Below, piece after piece: positions 9,701 to 18,484 of a stretch of 64,000 bases of DNA (the stretch's first letter is position 1; each line of letters starts with the position of its first letter). The notes below the pieces were generated by a model. The model saw only the letters and a program-made list of their open reading frames with translations. It ran no database searches and had not been told where the DNA came from. A program made the translations under genes and the position numbers. Source of the DNA: Caballeronia sp. dw_276 (GTDB lineage: Bacteria; Pseudomonadota; Gammaproteobacteria; Burkholderiales; Burkholderiaceae). The stretch lies in assembly GCF_018449635.1 (NCBI RefSeq), contig NZ_JAAVUV010000007.1, positions 186,001 through 250,000 of the forward strand. Reading direction: 5' to 3'.

Positions 9701-10172
9701 GCGATTCAACGTACGCGATCTTTCCTGTATGCGCGCCGGCAACACGACGCTCCACATAGACCTGCTTGGTCGCGACATAGGGTTTGCTGTACAGCAACGA
9801 AGCGCCGCCATCGTTTCCGGTTGCGCTGGTCGTCGCATCTATTCGATGCTGCCGCAACGCGTCGATCATCGTGCTGCGATCGGCGAAGGTCTGCCATTGA
9901 ATTGGGCGTTGCAACGCGCTTGCAATTCGTTGCGCAAAATCCGCCGACACGCCACGCACTGAATTTTCCGATTCATTCGGATTACTCATTTCCATGGGCG
10001 GTAGCGCGCCGGGGACAACGCCGATTATCAATGGCTTTGATTGATCCGCATTCGACGCAACGTTTGTGCGCGCGTTCACTGAAACACAAAGCAAAAGCGC
10101 AGTAAAAAAAAACGCCGCATTGCGCGCAAGGCATGGCGTTTTTATCGTGACGAGTGTCCTTAGTGAAACCAT
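6738..10172 (-). CDS. BvgS/EvgS-type hybrid sensor histidine kinase with two periplasmic Venus-flytrap domains
   Basis: A 1144-residue unorthodox sensor kinase. After a signal/membrane anchor (about 15-35) come two tandem SBP_bac_3 (Venus flytrap) domains (about 48-270 and 285-510), a membrane segment (about 522-545), HisKA with the phospho-accepting His581 (AAMSHEIRTPMN), HATPase (LGNLLSNAIKFTDAG; SDTGLGIAP; GGTGLGLTI), a receiver domain with Asp876 (LILTDCSMP) and a C-terminal Hpt domain with His1075 (ELVHRMKGAA). The linker between membrane and HisKA is only about 30 residues, so the PAS domain of classical BvgS is absent. An AGGGAATT site precedes the ATG. No response regulator or DNA-binding partner lies beside it, so it may act on a distant regulator. 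Confidence 0.93.
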   Translation of the reverse strand: MVSLRTLVTIKTPCLARNAAFFFTALLLCVSVNARTNVASNADQSKPLIIGVVPGALPPMEMSNPNESENSVRGVSADFAQRIASALQRPIQWQTFADRSTMIDALRQHRIDATTSATGNDGGASLLYSKPYVATKQVYVERRVAGAHTGKIAYVESQTSPQRLQNAYPSMHPVAYRDTLSALLAVSLGDADAFVGDLITAGYAVDHFDLVSLTLSGFAPFDEAGYSFAFAADATGEALRRRVDAALTALPPRFLMEVRARWAVAAAVTFNQPLRLSEAELAWIAAHPVIDYSMYANAAPLTFRDSSGKPAGLAIDMLSAIGALTGLTFEGHLRDSVEAVTDDIADGSSSLIPYGLSMGQIPPQFVRTKPYGEGVLAIVTRAGAKPLHDARALDGKRVALWRNHALMSMLRERVPTARIVETSPVTGQFDAVLNGDADATIADMTFANYAVGNPYRGKLAITGAFIDQPLQHGFLVARGEPMLLSILNKAIAHMQPPELDAIRRRWLLIEHPESKWEQRRPQVIFGALLAVALLALLAGWGVSLKNQVNRRRIAEQAMRRARNDAESANRAKSAFLAAMSHEIRTPMNAVLGLLELELRSPGDRASTVKALGTAHDAARDLLGMIDDILDMAKIEAGRLTLTSAPVELGAWVQGVAAIYEPAARVKGLALQVRASGECEHAWVLADALRLRQVLGNLLSNAIKFTDAGEVIVEYSITQTNTRCAFVFTVSDTGLGIAPDQQALLFAPFTQARQERPGRFGGTGLGLTICRRLMTLMNGTVALSSAPGQGSRFTVKVSLPLVEAPVDKVVSEHIETPVRAGLRVLVVDDHPANLILLTSQLKTLGCEIETASEGAAAFARWDRHRLDGLPFDLILTDCSMPVMSGEDLARAIRKREAEGQGARIPIVGVTANAQREAVDHALAAGMTQCLVKPLGLDALRHALVLASQDVEDASVAPSAGHASHDAYARFFPVSDAPIRLSKRTVRTRAYGPAHAFPSNTIGQQSVLTAPYALDANHQTNALAIDAPRFDADLLKSYGDQATPLVDALKWANQLDLDETRAARATGDFGRMHELVHRMKGAALVIGARPFADACLALQRLLEQGDQGEQAPDMTELDHAYTRFSDEAIALDTALAQHAALTQSDA

Positions 10173-10485
10173 AGCAATTCCCTAAAGAAACGACGCAATC
10201 CACGCCTGTTTTAAGCGGTTTGCCAGTGTCGCAAATCCAGGTGCCAAGGCCAATAAAGGATCGTGAAACAGCACTTCGCTCAAGCCGATACAGTCCAGGC
10301 GTAAGCTTACAAAGCCAAAAGTAATGCGGTCATTATTGCGCGTCTCACAACAATATTTAGCGAAATTCGCCCTTAATAGAATATGCGTTGCATGCCTACA
10401 CTTGGTGCTGTCACGCATCTTCGATCCCCCGTCTGGTGACTCGAAGAGGCCAACAAGCGACAAGGACAATCGAGGAGATACCATC
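10173..10485. other. Intergenic region between the hybrid kinase and the DUF4148 gene
   Basis: About 310 bases separating divergent genes. It must hold the promoters of the kinase (leftward) and of the DUF4148 gene (rightward). No repeat, RNA gene or confident operator was recognised. A minus-strand open frame that crosses this stretch and the DUF4148 gene is antisense noise. Confidence 0.5.
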
Positions 10486-10807
10486 ATGCTCAAGGCAATC
10501 ATTCCCGCTATTGCGTTAGCGGCGGCGATCGGCGCTCCGACGCTCGCCAATGCACAGCAGTCCGGCGACACCGTCACGCGCGCGGCCGTAAAAGCGGATC
10601 TGGTCCAGCTGGAACAGTCGGGCTATAACGTCGAAGGCGATCACACGACGTATCCCGCACAAGCGCAGGCCGCCGAGCAGAGTGGAAACAAATCACGGCG
10701 TGATGGCGACATCGTACGGACCGACCGTGAATGGTTCGTCCGCAGCCGGAACGCGATCACTCGTCGCTCAGCCAGACGGCGCGCGGTCGACTTATTTCGG
10801 GCAATAA
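10486..10807 (+). pseudogene. DUF4148 exported protein, frameshifted near codon 65
   Basis: The frame starts well: AGGAG before ATG 10486, signal peptide (LKAIIPAIALAAAIGAPTLA, cut after NAQ) and the DUF4148 signature VTRAAVKADLVQLEQSGYN with YPAQAQAAEQ. After codon 65 the reading frame turns arginine-rich and runs to 10812. One base over (frame from 10682) the sequence continues VETNHGVMATSYGPTV and ends STYFGQ at 10807, which is the expected DUF4148 tail. The junction reads cag-ag-tg; one more AG unit would give AAEQRVE and restore the frame, so a two-base slip in an AG repeat is likely. It is either a real lesion or a sequencing error. DUF4148 function is unknown. Confidence 0.75.
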
Positions 10808-10842
10808 CCTAAGGCAATTCCCGCTAGGGATTGCCTAAGAAA

Positions 10843-10873
10843 AATGGCCGCCGATCGCAGATCGGCGGCCATT
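10843..10873. terminator. Bidirectional terminator-like hairpin between DUF4148 and katE
   Basis: A perfect 14-base inverted repeat (10843-10856 and 10860-10873) with a three-base loop, in the convergent gap between the DUF4148 gene and katE. A weaker repeat (aggcaatt...gattgcct) lies just before it at 10811-10837. The stem is GC-rich in the middle and AT at its ends; the U-run is short. Confidence 0.75.
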
Positions 10874-10903
10874 CTATGTCATGCGTGCTGCTTGAGCCTT
10901 GAA

Positions 10904-13051
10904 TCAGGCCGGCACGCTTTCCGCCTTTTCAGCTCGCGCCCAGACCCGGTGCGCCGACAGCGCGGTGATGAACGCCTTCATGACGTTCTTCACGTCGCTG
11001 CCCACGCTTACGCCTTCATCGCCCGTTGGCAAGTGCGCAGCCGCGAGCACATCTTCGCCATCGCCCACGGCGCCGATTGCCTTCAAATGCTTGAACGCTT
11101 CGAGCACGTAATGACGCGCATCGCCCGATTCGGACAACAGCTTCGCACTTGCCGCACCGCCAGCCACGACCACGCCATCGAACATGATCGATGGCAGCGC
11201 GAGAATGGTTGCATCGACTTCAACGCCGTCGCCAAGCGTGCCGAGCTGCGGCGCGACGACTTTCGCATGCGCGCCTTCGGCCGTCAGCGCGTCCTTGATC
11301 GCCTTGATGCTGGCGACATCCGCGCCCTTCGCCGCGAGAATCGCAACCTTGCGCGTCTTTACCGAGGGTTTCGCCTTGGCAATAAGACTCAGCGCCGGCG
11401 ATTGCGCAAGGGACGACTTGCCAAGCTGCTCCGGCGTAGCGTTCGCTTGCGGTGCCGGAAGGCCGAGATTGTCGGCCACACGTGCGCAAAGCTCGCTATC
11501 GATATTCGCCAGAATTCCAAGCTGCCGTTCACGGATGAACTTGCGCTCGACCTTGCTCAGCTCGAACGAATATGCGCCGACAATGTGGTCCTTCTCCGGC
11601 GTCGTCATGCTCTTCCAGAAGAGCGTGGCTTGCGAATAATGGTCGGCGAAAGATTCGCTGCGTTGACGGATCTTCACGGCATCGACGCGTTCCGGGTACG
11701 TTTCAAAACCGCCACCGCTTGCCGCCGGCGGCGTTTCTTTCGGCCAGCCGCTGTCGATGGAATTTGGTTCGTACGACGCCTGGCCGCGATTTACCGTCAT
11801 GCGATGTTTTGCATCGCGCTGGTTGTTGTGCATCGGCGCGATCGGGCGGTTGATCGGAATCTCGTGGAAGTTTGGACCGCCAAGACGGCTGATCTGGGTA
11901 TCGGTATAGGAGAACAAACGGCCTTGCAGCAAGGGATCGTTCGAAAAGTCGATACCCGGAACGATATGCCCCGGACAGAATGCAACCTGCTCCGTTTCAG
12001 CAAAGAAATTATCGGGGTTACGGTTCAGCGTGAGCTTGCCGAGCATGGTGATCGGCACGATTTCTTCGGGAATGATCTTGGTCGGATCGAGAATATCGAA
12101 GTCGAACGAATGCTCCTGGTCCTCTTCCACGATCTGGACGCCCAGCTCCCATTCCGGGTAGTCGCCCATATCGATCGCTTCCCAAAGATCGCGCCGGTGG
12201 AAGTCGGCATCCTTGCCGGCAAGTTTCTGCGCTTCGTCCCACAAGAGCGATGCGGAACCGATGGTCGGACGCCAATGGAACTTCACGAAACGTCCCTTGC
12301 CCTCTGCATTCACCAGACGAAACGTATGGATGCCGAAGCCTTCCATGGTGCGAAGGCTGCGCGGGATCGCGCGATCGGACATGGTCCATAGAACCATATG
12401 CGCGGACTCCGGCACGAGCGAGACGAAGTCCCAGAACGTGTCATGCGCCGATCCGCCTTGCGGCATTTCGTTGTGCGGTTCCGGCTTGACCGCATGCACG
12501 AAGTCCGGAAACTTGATGGCGTCCTGGATGAAGAAGACCGGCATGTTGTTGCCGACCATATCGAAGTTGCCCTCGTCCGTGTAGAACTTGACGGCAAAAC
12601 CGCGCACGTCGCGCACGGTATCGGCGGAACCGCGCGAACCCTGGACCGTCGAAAAACGCACGTAAACCGGCGTTTCCTTGGTCGGGTCTGACAAGAACGC
12701 GGCCTTCGTCAAATCGGTATGCGCCTTGTAGGGCTTGAACACGCCGTGCGCGGCCGATCCACGCGCGTGCACGATCCGTTCAGGAATACGCTCGTGGTCG
12801 AAGTGCGTGATCTTTTCACGCATGATGAAATCTTCGAGCAGCGAAGGGCCGCGCGGACCGGCTTTGAGGGTGTTCTGGTTATCGGAGACTTTGACGCCTT
12901 GATTGGTCGTCAGCGCCTGATTCGTTGCGTCCGAGCGGAATTGTTCGAGGCTATCCAGCTTGGGATTCGTATTGTTCTGCGAGGGTGTCCGCGCAACGGC
13001 GCTGGTCTGTGACGGCGCTGCTGCGCCTCCATTCTTCTTCGATGTCGGCAT
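10904..13051 (-). CDS. katE: Large-subunit monofunctional heme catalase (HPII type)
   Basis: About 715 residues, the size of clade 2 catalases. The heme-side catalytic histidine is in [13 protein letters not shown], the distal asparagine region is [15 protein letters not shown], and the proximal tyrosine lies in [14 protein letters not shown]. From about residue 560 the protein carries the extra C-terminal flavodoxin/DJ-1-like domain ([20 protein letters not shown]) typical of KatE. It destroys hydrogen peroxide in the cytoplasm. The ATG at 13049-13051 has a GGAG eight bases upstream; an in-frame start seven codons earlier is less likely. It lies downstream of two acid-peptidase genes on the same strand, each probably with its own promoter. 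A second, manganese-type catalase occurs at 49858. Confidence 0.95.
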   Translation of the reverse strand: MPTSKKNGGAAAPSQTSAVARTPSQNNTNPKLDSLEQFRSDATNQALTTNQGVKVSDNQNTLKAGPRGPSLLEDFIMREKITHFDHERIPERIVHARGSAAHGVFKPYKAHTDLTKAAFLSDPTKETPVYVRFSTVQGSRGSADTVRDVRGFAVKFYTDEGNFDMVGNNMPVFFIQDAIKFPDFVHAVKPEPHNEMPQGGSAHDTFWDFVSLVPESAHMVLWTMSDRAIPRSLRTMEGFGIHTFRLVNAEGKGRFVKFHWRPTIGSASLLWDEAQKLAGKDADFHRRDLWEAIDMGDYPEWELGVQIVEEDQEHSFDFDILDPTKIIPEEIVPITMLGKLTLNRNPDNFFAETEQVAFCPGHIVPGIDFSNDPLLQGRLFSYTDTQISRLGGPNFHEIPINRPIAPMHNNQRDAKHRMTVNRGQASYEPNSIDSGWPKETPPAASGGGFETYPERVDAVKIRQRSESFADHYSQATLFWKSMTTPEKDHIVGAYSFELSKVERKFIRERQLGILANIDSELCARVADNLGLPAPQANATPEQLGKSSLAQSPALSLIAKAKPSVKTRKVAILAAKGADVASIKAIKDALTAEGAHAKVVAPQLGTLGDGVEVDATILALPSIMFDGVVVAGGAASAKLLSESGDARHYVLEAFKHLKAIGAVGDGEDVLAAAHLPTGDEGVSVGSDVKNVMKAFITALSAHRVWARAEKAESVPA

Positions 13052-13150
13052 TGAGGGAACTCCGGTTTGCAATTGGACTGACGCATCTCACATGCGCTCG
13101 CCTTTCGTCCGCAAACCGTGTTCCCGCCAACGCCTATCGTCAAAATGCCG

Positions 13151-14767
13151 TCAGTCTTTCTTGCGTTGTTGCAATGCGCGAATGCGGCTCATTGCTTCGT
13201 GATTTGCTGTCGCGGCTTCATACATAATCGCGAGATCCGCCTTGAGTTGCGTGCGTGAACCGCCATCGAGATAGATCATGTGCCCCGACGGATAGAACTT
13301 CGCGGAGAGATTCTCGCGCACGGTTTTATCGATGAGCGGCATTTGCTGCAGGTCCAGCACCGTCTGGTAGAAAGGCGTCACGAAGTCATAAAACCCATTC
13401 GCCGACAGCACCTTCAAGTCGATATTCAGCGCCATCACCGCGGCAAGGTCGCCCGCCGTGTAGAGAATGACGTTGCCCTTGGCGTCCATGCCCTTTTCCG
13501 CGCCGGTCGGGTCCTTGTGATGGAAATCCCAGTTGAGGAAGGCTTGATCGTTGAGATCGGTGAACGACGACGTGGATGTGAATTTCAGCTTTTCGTTCAG
13601 GTACTGGTTCCACATCGCGGTGTACGCGCCGGTGACAGCGGTCATGGTTGGATCGTTGCCGCCGGAATTCGGATCGATCTTCCCCGCAATGCCCGTTGAA
13701 ATGGCCGTCACGCGGCCATCGTAGGAACCGAGCGCCACGCCCCTGGATTTAAGCAGCGTCGTAAGAAAAAGCGAATTGCCGCGGCTGTCGTAAGACGCAA
13801 TGTCGAGGCTCCACGCGATTAGCGTGGCTTTGTCGATACCTGTGTATTCCGAGAGTTTCTCCACGGTATCGTCGTCGGTCTGCGGAAACTTGCGCAACGC
13901 CGCGATGTAATCCGTGCGCGCGAATTGCGCCACCTCTTCCGAGAACGCCAGCAGATCTGTCGGACGCGGATGCACGCCGAGTTTTTTATGAAACCACGCA
14001 TCGGCGGCGGCGGTTGGCAATGCGCCGACCGGATTGCCCGACTGCGTGTAGTCGAGAATGGACGATTGCAAGGTGACGCCGTTCAGGTCCACGCCGTCCT
14101 CGTGCAAACGGTACGCGAGCACGCAACTACGCGCCGTACCATACGATTCGCCGTATAAGAACTTCGGAGAATTCCATCGATTATTCTTGGTCAGGAAGCG
14201 CTTGATGAATTGCTTGATTGAATCGGCATCCTGATCAACGCCCCAGAAATCCCGGTTCTTGTTCGGCGCGATCGCCGCCGAATATCCCGTCCCCACCGGG
14301 TTGATGAACACCAGATCGCTCTTGTCGAGCAGGCTGTCGGGGTTGTCTTCCATCTGGTAAGGAGCGGGCGGGGTGAAGTCGGGCGTCGAAGTCTTGATGC
14401 GCATTGGCGCGTAGGAACCCAACAACACGAACACCGCGGACGATCCCGGACCGCCGTTATAGAAAAACGTCAGCGGACGCGCTTCCTCGGTCTGGTTGTC
14501 CTGCGTGAACGCAACGTAGAAAAGCTTGGCGGTAGGCTTCGAGCTGCTTGGATCCACGATCACCAGATGCCCGGCGGTTGCCGTGTAGTCAATCTTCTTC
14601 CCGGCAATCGTCGCCGAATGATGCGTGATCGCGGCGCTTTCGTCGGTGAGGGTTGAATCGATGGCGTCGTCGGGACCATTGCCGTATGGCGTCGGATCGA
14701 AATACGGCTGATCTTTCTTGCCGGAAGGTGCACTGGAAGACTTCTCTGCCGCCGGTGAATTCGTCAT
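13151..14767 (-). CDS. S10-family serine carboxypeptidase
   Basis: A 538-residue peptidase of family S10. The nucleophile motif is LYGESYGTARS, the aspartate region is ANGFYDFVTPFY, and the histidine lies in FYPSGHMIYLDGG; NGGPGSSAVF is the conserved oxyanion loop. S10 enzymes remove C-terminal residues, usually at acidic pH. The N-terminus (TNSPAAEKSSSAPSGKK) is hydrophilic with no signal peptide. The ATG is preceded by AGGAG. It lies 57 bases downstream of the S53 peptidase gene on the same strand, so the two are likely co-transcribed. Confidence 0.93.
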   Translation of the reverse strand: MTNSPAAEKSSSAPSGKKDQPYFDPTPYGNGPDDAIDSTLTDESAAITHHSATIAGKKIDYTATAGHLVIVDPSSSKPTAKLFYVAFTQDNQTEEARPLTFFYNGGPGSSAVFVLLGSYAPMRIKTSTPDFTPPAPYQMEDNPDSLLDKSDLVFINPVGTGYSAAIAPNKNRDFWGVDQDADSIKQFIKRFLTKNNRWNSPKFLYGESYGTARSCVLAYRLHEDGVDLNGVTLQSSILDYTQSGNPVGALPTAAADAWFHKKLGVHPRPTDLLAFSEEVAQFARTDYIAALRKFPQTDDDTVEKLSEYTGIDKATLIAWSLDIASYDSRGNSLFLTTLLKSRGVALGSYDGRVTAISTGIAGKIDPNSGGNDPTMTAVTGAYTAMWNQYLNEKLKFTSTSSFTDLNDQAFLNWDFHHKDPTGAEKGMDAKGNVILYTAGDLAAVMALNIDLKVLSANGFYDFVTPFYQTVLDLQQMPLIDKTVRENLSAKFYPSGHMIYLDGGSRTQLKADLAIMYEAATANHEAMSRIRALQQRKKD

Positions 14768-14824
14768 GATTGCTCCTAGCTTTGTTGTTGGAGTTCTTGC
14801 CGTACCTGCTGTGTGTGCATTGCC

Positions 14825-16408
14825 CTATTTAAGCGCCGCCGAGACTTTTGCGCCATCGGGACTGCCAAGACCCGTGCATGCATCCCACCCCGCCGATGCC
14901 TCGAAGCTCCCATTATTGCCCTGCGTGATGTCATTCCCCGCCGTCTTCGCCCGATACAACTTCGGGTTGATGAAACCCGCGGGCTTGCCCGCCGCCGCGT
15001 TGATCCTCGCGATCAACGCCGCCCAAAGCGGCGCGACCGCGCTCGTGCCGCCCACCACTGTTTCCGTGCCGCCAATCAGCACGTCGTAGCCGGTAAGAGG
15101 CGACGCGTCGCCGGCAACATCGGGCACGCCGCGTTTTGTCAGCGCGGCCTTGCCGCCTTCTGTGCGCGTCGTGCTCAGGCCGTTCTGCCAGACCGGCAAC
15201 GCAAATACCGCGCTCACGCCGCCACCGCCCGCGCCGCCCTGATCGCCATCGTTCCAGACGACTTCGCTGCCAATTCCCTTCGCCGATGCACTCAGATGCG
15301 TTCCGCCGCACGCAAGCACGTACGGGCTCGACGCCGGGAAGTCGACATGATCGCGGTTGTCGGCCACGCCGTCGTTCGAGCCGCTGTCGCCCGAGGCCAC
15401 GCAGACCGTCACGCCCATGGCCGCAGCAGATTGCAGCACGTCGTTGAACGCGTTCTGCGATTGCGCCGTCCAGTTCGACTCCGGTCCGCCCCAGCTGATG
15501 GAGACGACCGAGGGTTTGTTCGCATCGTCGTGGATTGCGCGGTTCACGGCATCGACAAAACCCGCGTCGCTATTGTTCGTGAAATACACCGCGATGCGCG
15601 CGCCGGGCACGATCGCGCCGACAATTTCGATATCCAGCGTCACTTCCCCGTCCGGGCCGTTCGGGTTGCCGGTCGGCGCGTTGTTGGCCTGATCGACGCC
15701 AATCGATACCACGTCGGGCTTGCCCACGCCGAGTTTCGAAAAATACGCGCTGAGATCGCTCTGCTTGTAGCCTCCCCCCAGTTCGATGATCCCGACGCAC
15801 TGGCCGCTGCCGTCGCCGGCGGGAAAGTTGTAGAGGCGCGCAAGGTCGAGCGGCGTGTACGAGGTGCTCGTGCCGCCGCGCGCCGGCTGAAACGGCGGAC
15901 GGAAACGAAAATGCGGACGCGCTTGCGGCCGGCTGTCGAGTCCCAGCACGGCGGTCACCATATCCTTCATGTCCGAAGGCACGTTCACCGGGCCCGAGCG
16001 TCCGCGATATTCGCCAATGGCATGATGTTCGAAACGTTCAAGCTTGACGGCAAACGCCGTGCTGAACTGCGCGATCGTGCCGGACAACACGACGCTGCGC
16101 GAGTTTGCATCGGCGCGGACCACATCCAGCCCATGCGCCTTGGCGAATGTTTCGATCCTGGTCACATCGGCTTGCGATGCACCGAAGCGCTTGCCGACTT
16201 CATCGCGGGAAACCGGCGTGGCATCTGCGGCGCCTTCGTTGATCTTCTGCATCAACTGCTTGAATTCACCTTCGTTTTGCCGCCGAAGCATCACCACCAC
16301 TTCGATCTTTTCATTTGGATTACACGCGCCGAGGCAATGCGAGCCGTCGGGCTGCGATTTGTCACTCCCTGGAACGGGATGGTTTGCAGGGGGGGTTGTA
16401 ACGGTCAT
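14825..16408 (-). CDS. S53-family sedolisin (kumamolisin-like) serine-carboxyl peptidase
   Basis: A 527-residue sedolisin: an N-terminal pro-domain (about residues 35-170, KIEVVVMLRRQNEGEFKQLM onward) followed by the catalytic domain. The Glu-Asp pair is in DGEVTLDIEIVGAI, the oxyanion aspartate region near DSGSNDGVADN, and the nucleophile in GGTSAVAPLWAAL; the C-terminal calcium site is visible (DVAGDASP, GWDACTGLGSPDG). Such enzymes self-activate and act at acidic pH. The ATG at 16406-16408 has GAGGAG nine bases upstream; the longer frame upstream is arginine-rich and not family-like. No classical signal peptide is visible, as with many bacterial sedolisins. Upstream of the S10 gene. Confidence 0.93.
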   Translation of the reverse strand: MTVTTPPANHPVPGSDKSQPDGSHCLGACNPNEKIEVVVMLRRQNEGEFKQLMQKINEGAADATPVSRDEVGKRFGASQADVTRIETFAKAHGLDVVRADANSRSVVLSGTIAQFSTAFAVKLERFEHHAIGEYRGRSGPVNVPSDMKDMVTAVLGLDSRPQARPHFRFRPPFQPARGGTSTSYTPLDLARLYNFPAGDGSGQCVGIIELGGGYKQSDLSAYFSKLGVGKPDVVSIGVDQANNAPTGNPNGPDGEVTLDIEIVGAIVPGARIAVYFTNNSDAGFVDAVNRAIHDDANKPSVVSISWGGPESNWTAQSQNAFNDVLQSAAAMGVTVCVASGDSGSNDGVADNRDHVDFPASSPYVLACGGTHLSASAKGIGSEVVWNDGDQGGAGGGGVSAVFALPVWQNGLSTTRTEGGKAALTKRGVPDVAGDASPLTGYDVLIGGTETVVGGTSAVAPLWAALIARINAAAGKPAGFINPKLYRAKTAGNDITQGNNGSFEASAGWDACTGLGSPDGAKVSAALK

Positions 16409-16486
16409 GGTGCTCGGACTCCTCGCTGTTACGGATTCATGCCGCAGTTCTGGCATGGCAAACGATTGCCTTCCGGGACAAGACTT

Positions 16487-16510
16487 CGCCGCAAGACGTG
16501 TCTTGCGGCG
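16487..16510. terminator. Hairpin between the GFA gene and the S53 peptidase gene
   Basis: An 11-base perfect inverted repeat (CGCCGCAAGAC and its complement) with a two-base loop, located after the GFA stop and before the S53 start on the minus strand. There is no strong U-run, so it may be a weak terminator or a processing hairpin separating the two genes. Confidence 0.55.
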
Positions 16511-16533
16511 TCCGGATGGGGAAAAGAAAGGAT

Positions 16534-17001
16534 TCAGGGCCGGTCCTCGGGATACTCGCGACGGCCATCGGCGGATAACCACGGCTCGCGATGCACGCAA
16601 AACAGCTCGTAGGTCGGCTCGAGGAAGCCGGTTTCATCGAATGCACCGATTGGCAGTTCGATTTCGTCGTTGTTGACGAACGCCATGTACGCCACCGATC
16701 CGCATACTGTGCAGAAATGCCGGCGGCCATCGGCGGAACTTTGCCAGGCGCGGGTCGCGCCCGACATGCTGACCTGCTCGGCCAGATAAACCGCGTACGC
16801 GCCGAACGCCGAGCCATGCACCTTGCGGCATGTCATGCAATGGCACAGCCCAATGCGATCCGGCTCCGATGAAACCACGAACCGCCAGGCGCCGCACGCG
16901 CAGCCGCCTTCGTGTATTGCTTCGCCGTGCTCGCCACGTTCTGCCGATGTGGCTTCCCTGTCGCGCGCTTCATCATTAGAGTTGCTCATAAGGCGGTTCA
17001 T
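16534..17001 (-). CDS. GFA/CENP-V family zinc protein
   Basis: A 155-residue protein with the GFA zinc-binding cysteines: GGCACGAWRF, CHCMTCRKVHGSAFG and FCTVCGSVAY. The founding member is glutathione-dependent formaldehyde-activating enzyme, but most bacterial homologues have no proven substrate, so no specific reaction is claimed. The ATG at 16999-17001 has AGGGAG six bases upstream; the open frame extends 77 more codons upstream but is not family-like. It sits upstream of the S53 and S10 genes on the same strand, with a hairpin in between. Confidence 0.88.
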   Translation of the reverse strand: MNRLMSNSNDEARDREATSAERGEHGEAIHEGGCACGAWRFVVSSEPDRIGLCHCMTCRKVHGSAFGAYAVYLAEQVSMSGATRAWQSSADGRRHFCTVCGSVAYMAFVNNDEIELPIGAFDETGFLEPTYELFCVHREPWLSADGRREYPEDRP

Positions 17002-17161
17002 CGCGGCTCCCTGTAATCTGGTATCGGTACTTCGCCGGGCAGTGAAAACGGTCGTACCAATACGCACAGGAGTAGCAACTCTCGCGCCGAACCGTCGGCG
17101 ACCGCGGCAAAAAGCGCCGGTTTTGCTACGATGACACCCCCAAGAGACGGAGATGGCATTC

Positions 17162-18484
17162 ATGAAGCGCGTATCCCTGCTGGCTCTGCTCCCCACTGGC
17201 GCCTCTGCCTTCGCAACGGCGACCGGTCCCAATGCTGCACCGGGTGCGACGGATCTCGCCGCCCATGTGCTCTCGCATGAACGTTACGACGCGGCCACGA
17301 ACGCACCCTCGCCTCGTACGGATTACAAAACCGTGAGTGTCGCGGACGTCATGACCGACGAATACGTTTTCCCGCTTGGAGAAACAGGCAAGTCGATCGT
17401 GCTGTCCGGCTACCAGATCGCAGCAGGCTTCCTGGCCGAACGCGCCGCCGACCAATGGCTTGAACTCGCGCGCCAGCAGCACGCGGCAGAAGGCGGACCC
17501 GCCGATGACACCATCCGCCACGTACCCGACCCCGACGAAGCCGACCAGCTCATGGATCGCGCGATGGAATCCGCCGAGCGAATCCTTGCGCCTTTCAAGA
17601 GCGCGCCGGTCGCGTCGCTGTTTGAAACGCATTACCGCAGCGGCCGAGAATTCCTGCGTCTGAGCTGGGAAGGCTTGCCGGAAGACCTTGTGCCGAAATC
17701 GCGCCGGCCGGCCGCCGCCGTTGGCGCCCTGCGCGCGCCGGGTGAAACCGCCGCGCAGGATTACGACCCGTACGGTCTCGAAGGCACGAGCGACTACGAC
17801 GTCGACAAGCCGCTTGCCTATCGCGAGAAAGTCGGGGAAAAGATCGGCCCGTTCCTGCTGACCATGACGTATCGGCACGAATATCCCCAAGTCGACGATG
17901 AACGCCTCGGTACCGCTTTTGCCGTCTATCACGAAGCGGGGACGGATATCGTTGCGGCGGCCGTCGAGTTGAAGCTCGTGAAAGTGCCGCCCATCCAGAG
18001 CAGTGCAGACCTCGTGTACGTGCTGGACACGTATTCCGGAGAAATGCTGTCGCTGGCGCTCGCCGCGACCGAAGCGCTCGGGCCCGAACGTCTGTGCTCG
18101 GTGTTCAATACGCACCGCGTGGTGTTCATCGGTACGTGGGAAGTGCGCAAGCCCTGGCGCGGCGAAGGTCTGGGCGTTGCCCTCCTGCGCGAGGCGCTTG
18201 AACGCCTGCCGGCAGATCCCGATGGTCGCCCCGACGCGTTATGTGTCGCGCCCGAGCCCTATCAAACCGAAGCGCGATATCTGGAACAACTGCCGCCTGC
18301 CCTGCGCGATGAACTCGATGTCCCCGCGCAGCGCCTTGCGCAGCACCTGACCGGCTGGCTCGAGGCCGCCAACCTGCCGAATGTGAAGACGCACTTTTTC
18401 ATCCCGATGGCCAAGCACGAAGGCATAGGATCGGCGGGAGAAAACGCGCGGCTGATCGACCGGATCATGGAAAGTGAAGCCTGA
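17162..18484 (+). CDS. Hypothetical protein with GNAT-like acetyltransferase region
   Basis: A 440-residue protein. Its last half contains a stretch resembling the acyl-CoA loop and helix of GNAT acetyltransferases (WEVRKPWRGEGLGVALLREA). The N-terminus (MKRVSLLALLPTGASAFATA) looks like a signal peptide but may not be one if the protein is cytoplasmic. The ATG at 17162 is chosen because GGAG lies nine bases upstream; another in-frame ATG is three codons earlier. The final 11 bases overlap the isochorismatase-family gene, so the two are probably translated together. Substrate unknown. Confidence 0.7.
   Translation: MKRVSLLALLPTGASAFATATGPNAAPGATDLAAHVLSHERYDAATNAPSPRTDYKTVSVADVMTDEYVFPLGETGKSIVLSGYQIAAGFLAERAADQWLELARQQHAAEGGPADDTIRHVPDPDEADQLMDRAMESAERILAPFKSAPVASLFETHYRSGREFLRLSWEGLPEDLVPKSRRPAAAVGALRAPGETAAQDYDPYGLEGTSDYDVDKPLAYREKVGEKIGPFLLTMTYRHEYPQVDDERLGTAFAVYHEAGTDIVAAAVELKLVKVPPIQSSADLVYVLDTYSGEMLSLALAATEALGPERLCSVFNTHRVVFIGTWEVRKPWRGEGLGVALLREALERLPADPDGRPDALCVAPEPYQTEARYLEQLPPALRDELDVPAQRLAQHLTGWLEAANLPNVKTHFFIPMAKHEGIGSAGENARLIDRIMESEA

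Noticed and set aside
10182..10577. Minus-strand frame upstream of and into the DUF4148 gene
   Set aside because: Its best-looking part is antisense to the DUF4148 signal peptide.
10844..12391. 515-residue plus-strand open frame across katE
   Set aside because: Antisense to the catalase gene; no motif or ribosome site supports it.
14813..16612. 599-residue plus-strand open frame across the S53 gene
   Set aside because: It is antisense to a clear sedolisin gene and is Arg/Ala/His-rich, as expected from opposite-strand reading of high-GC DNA.
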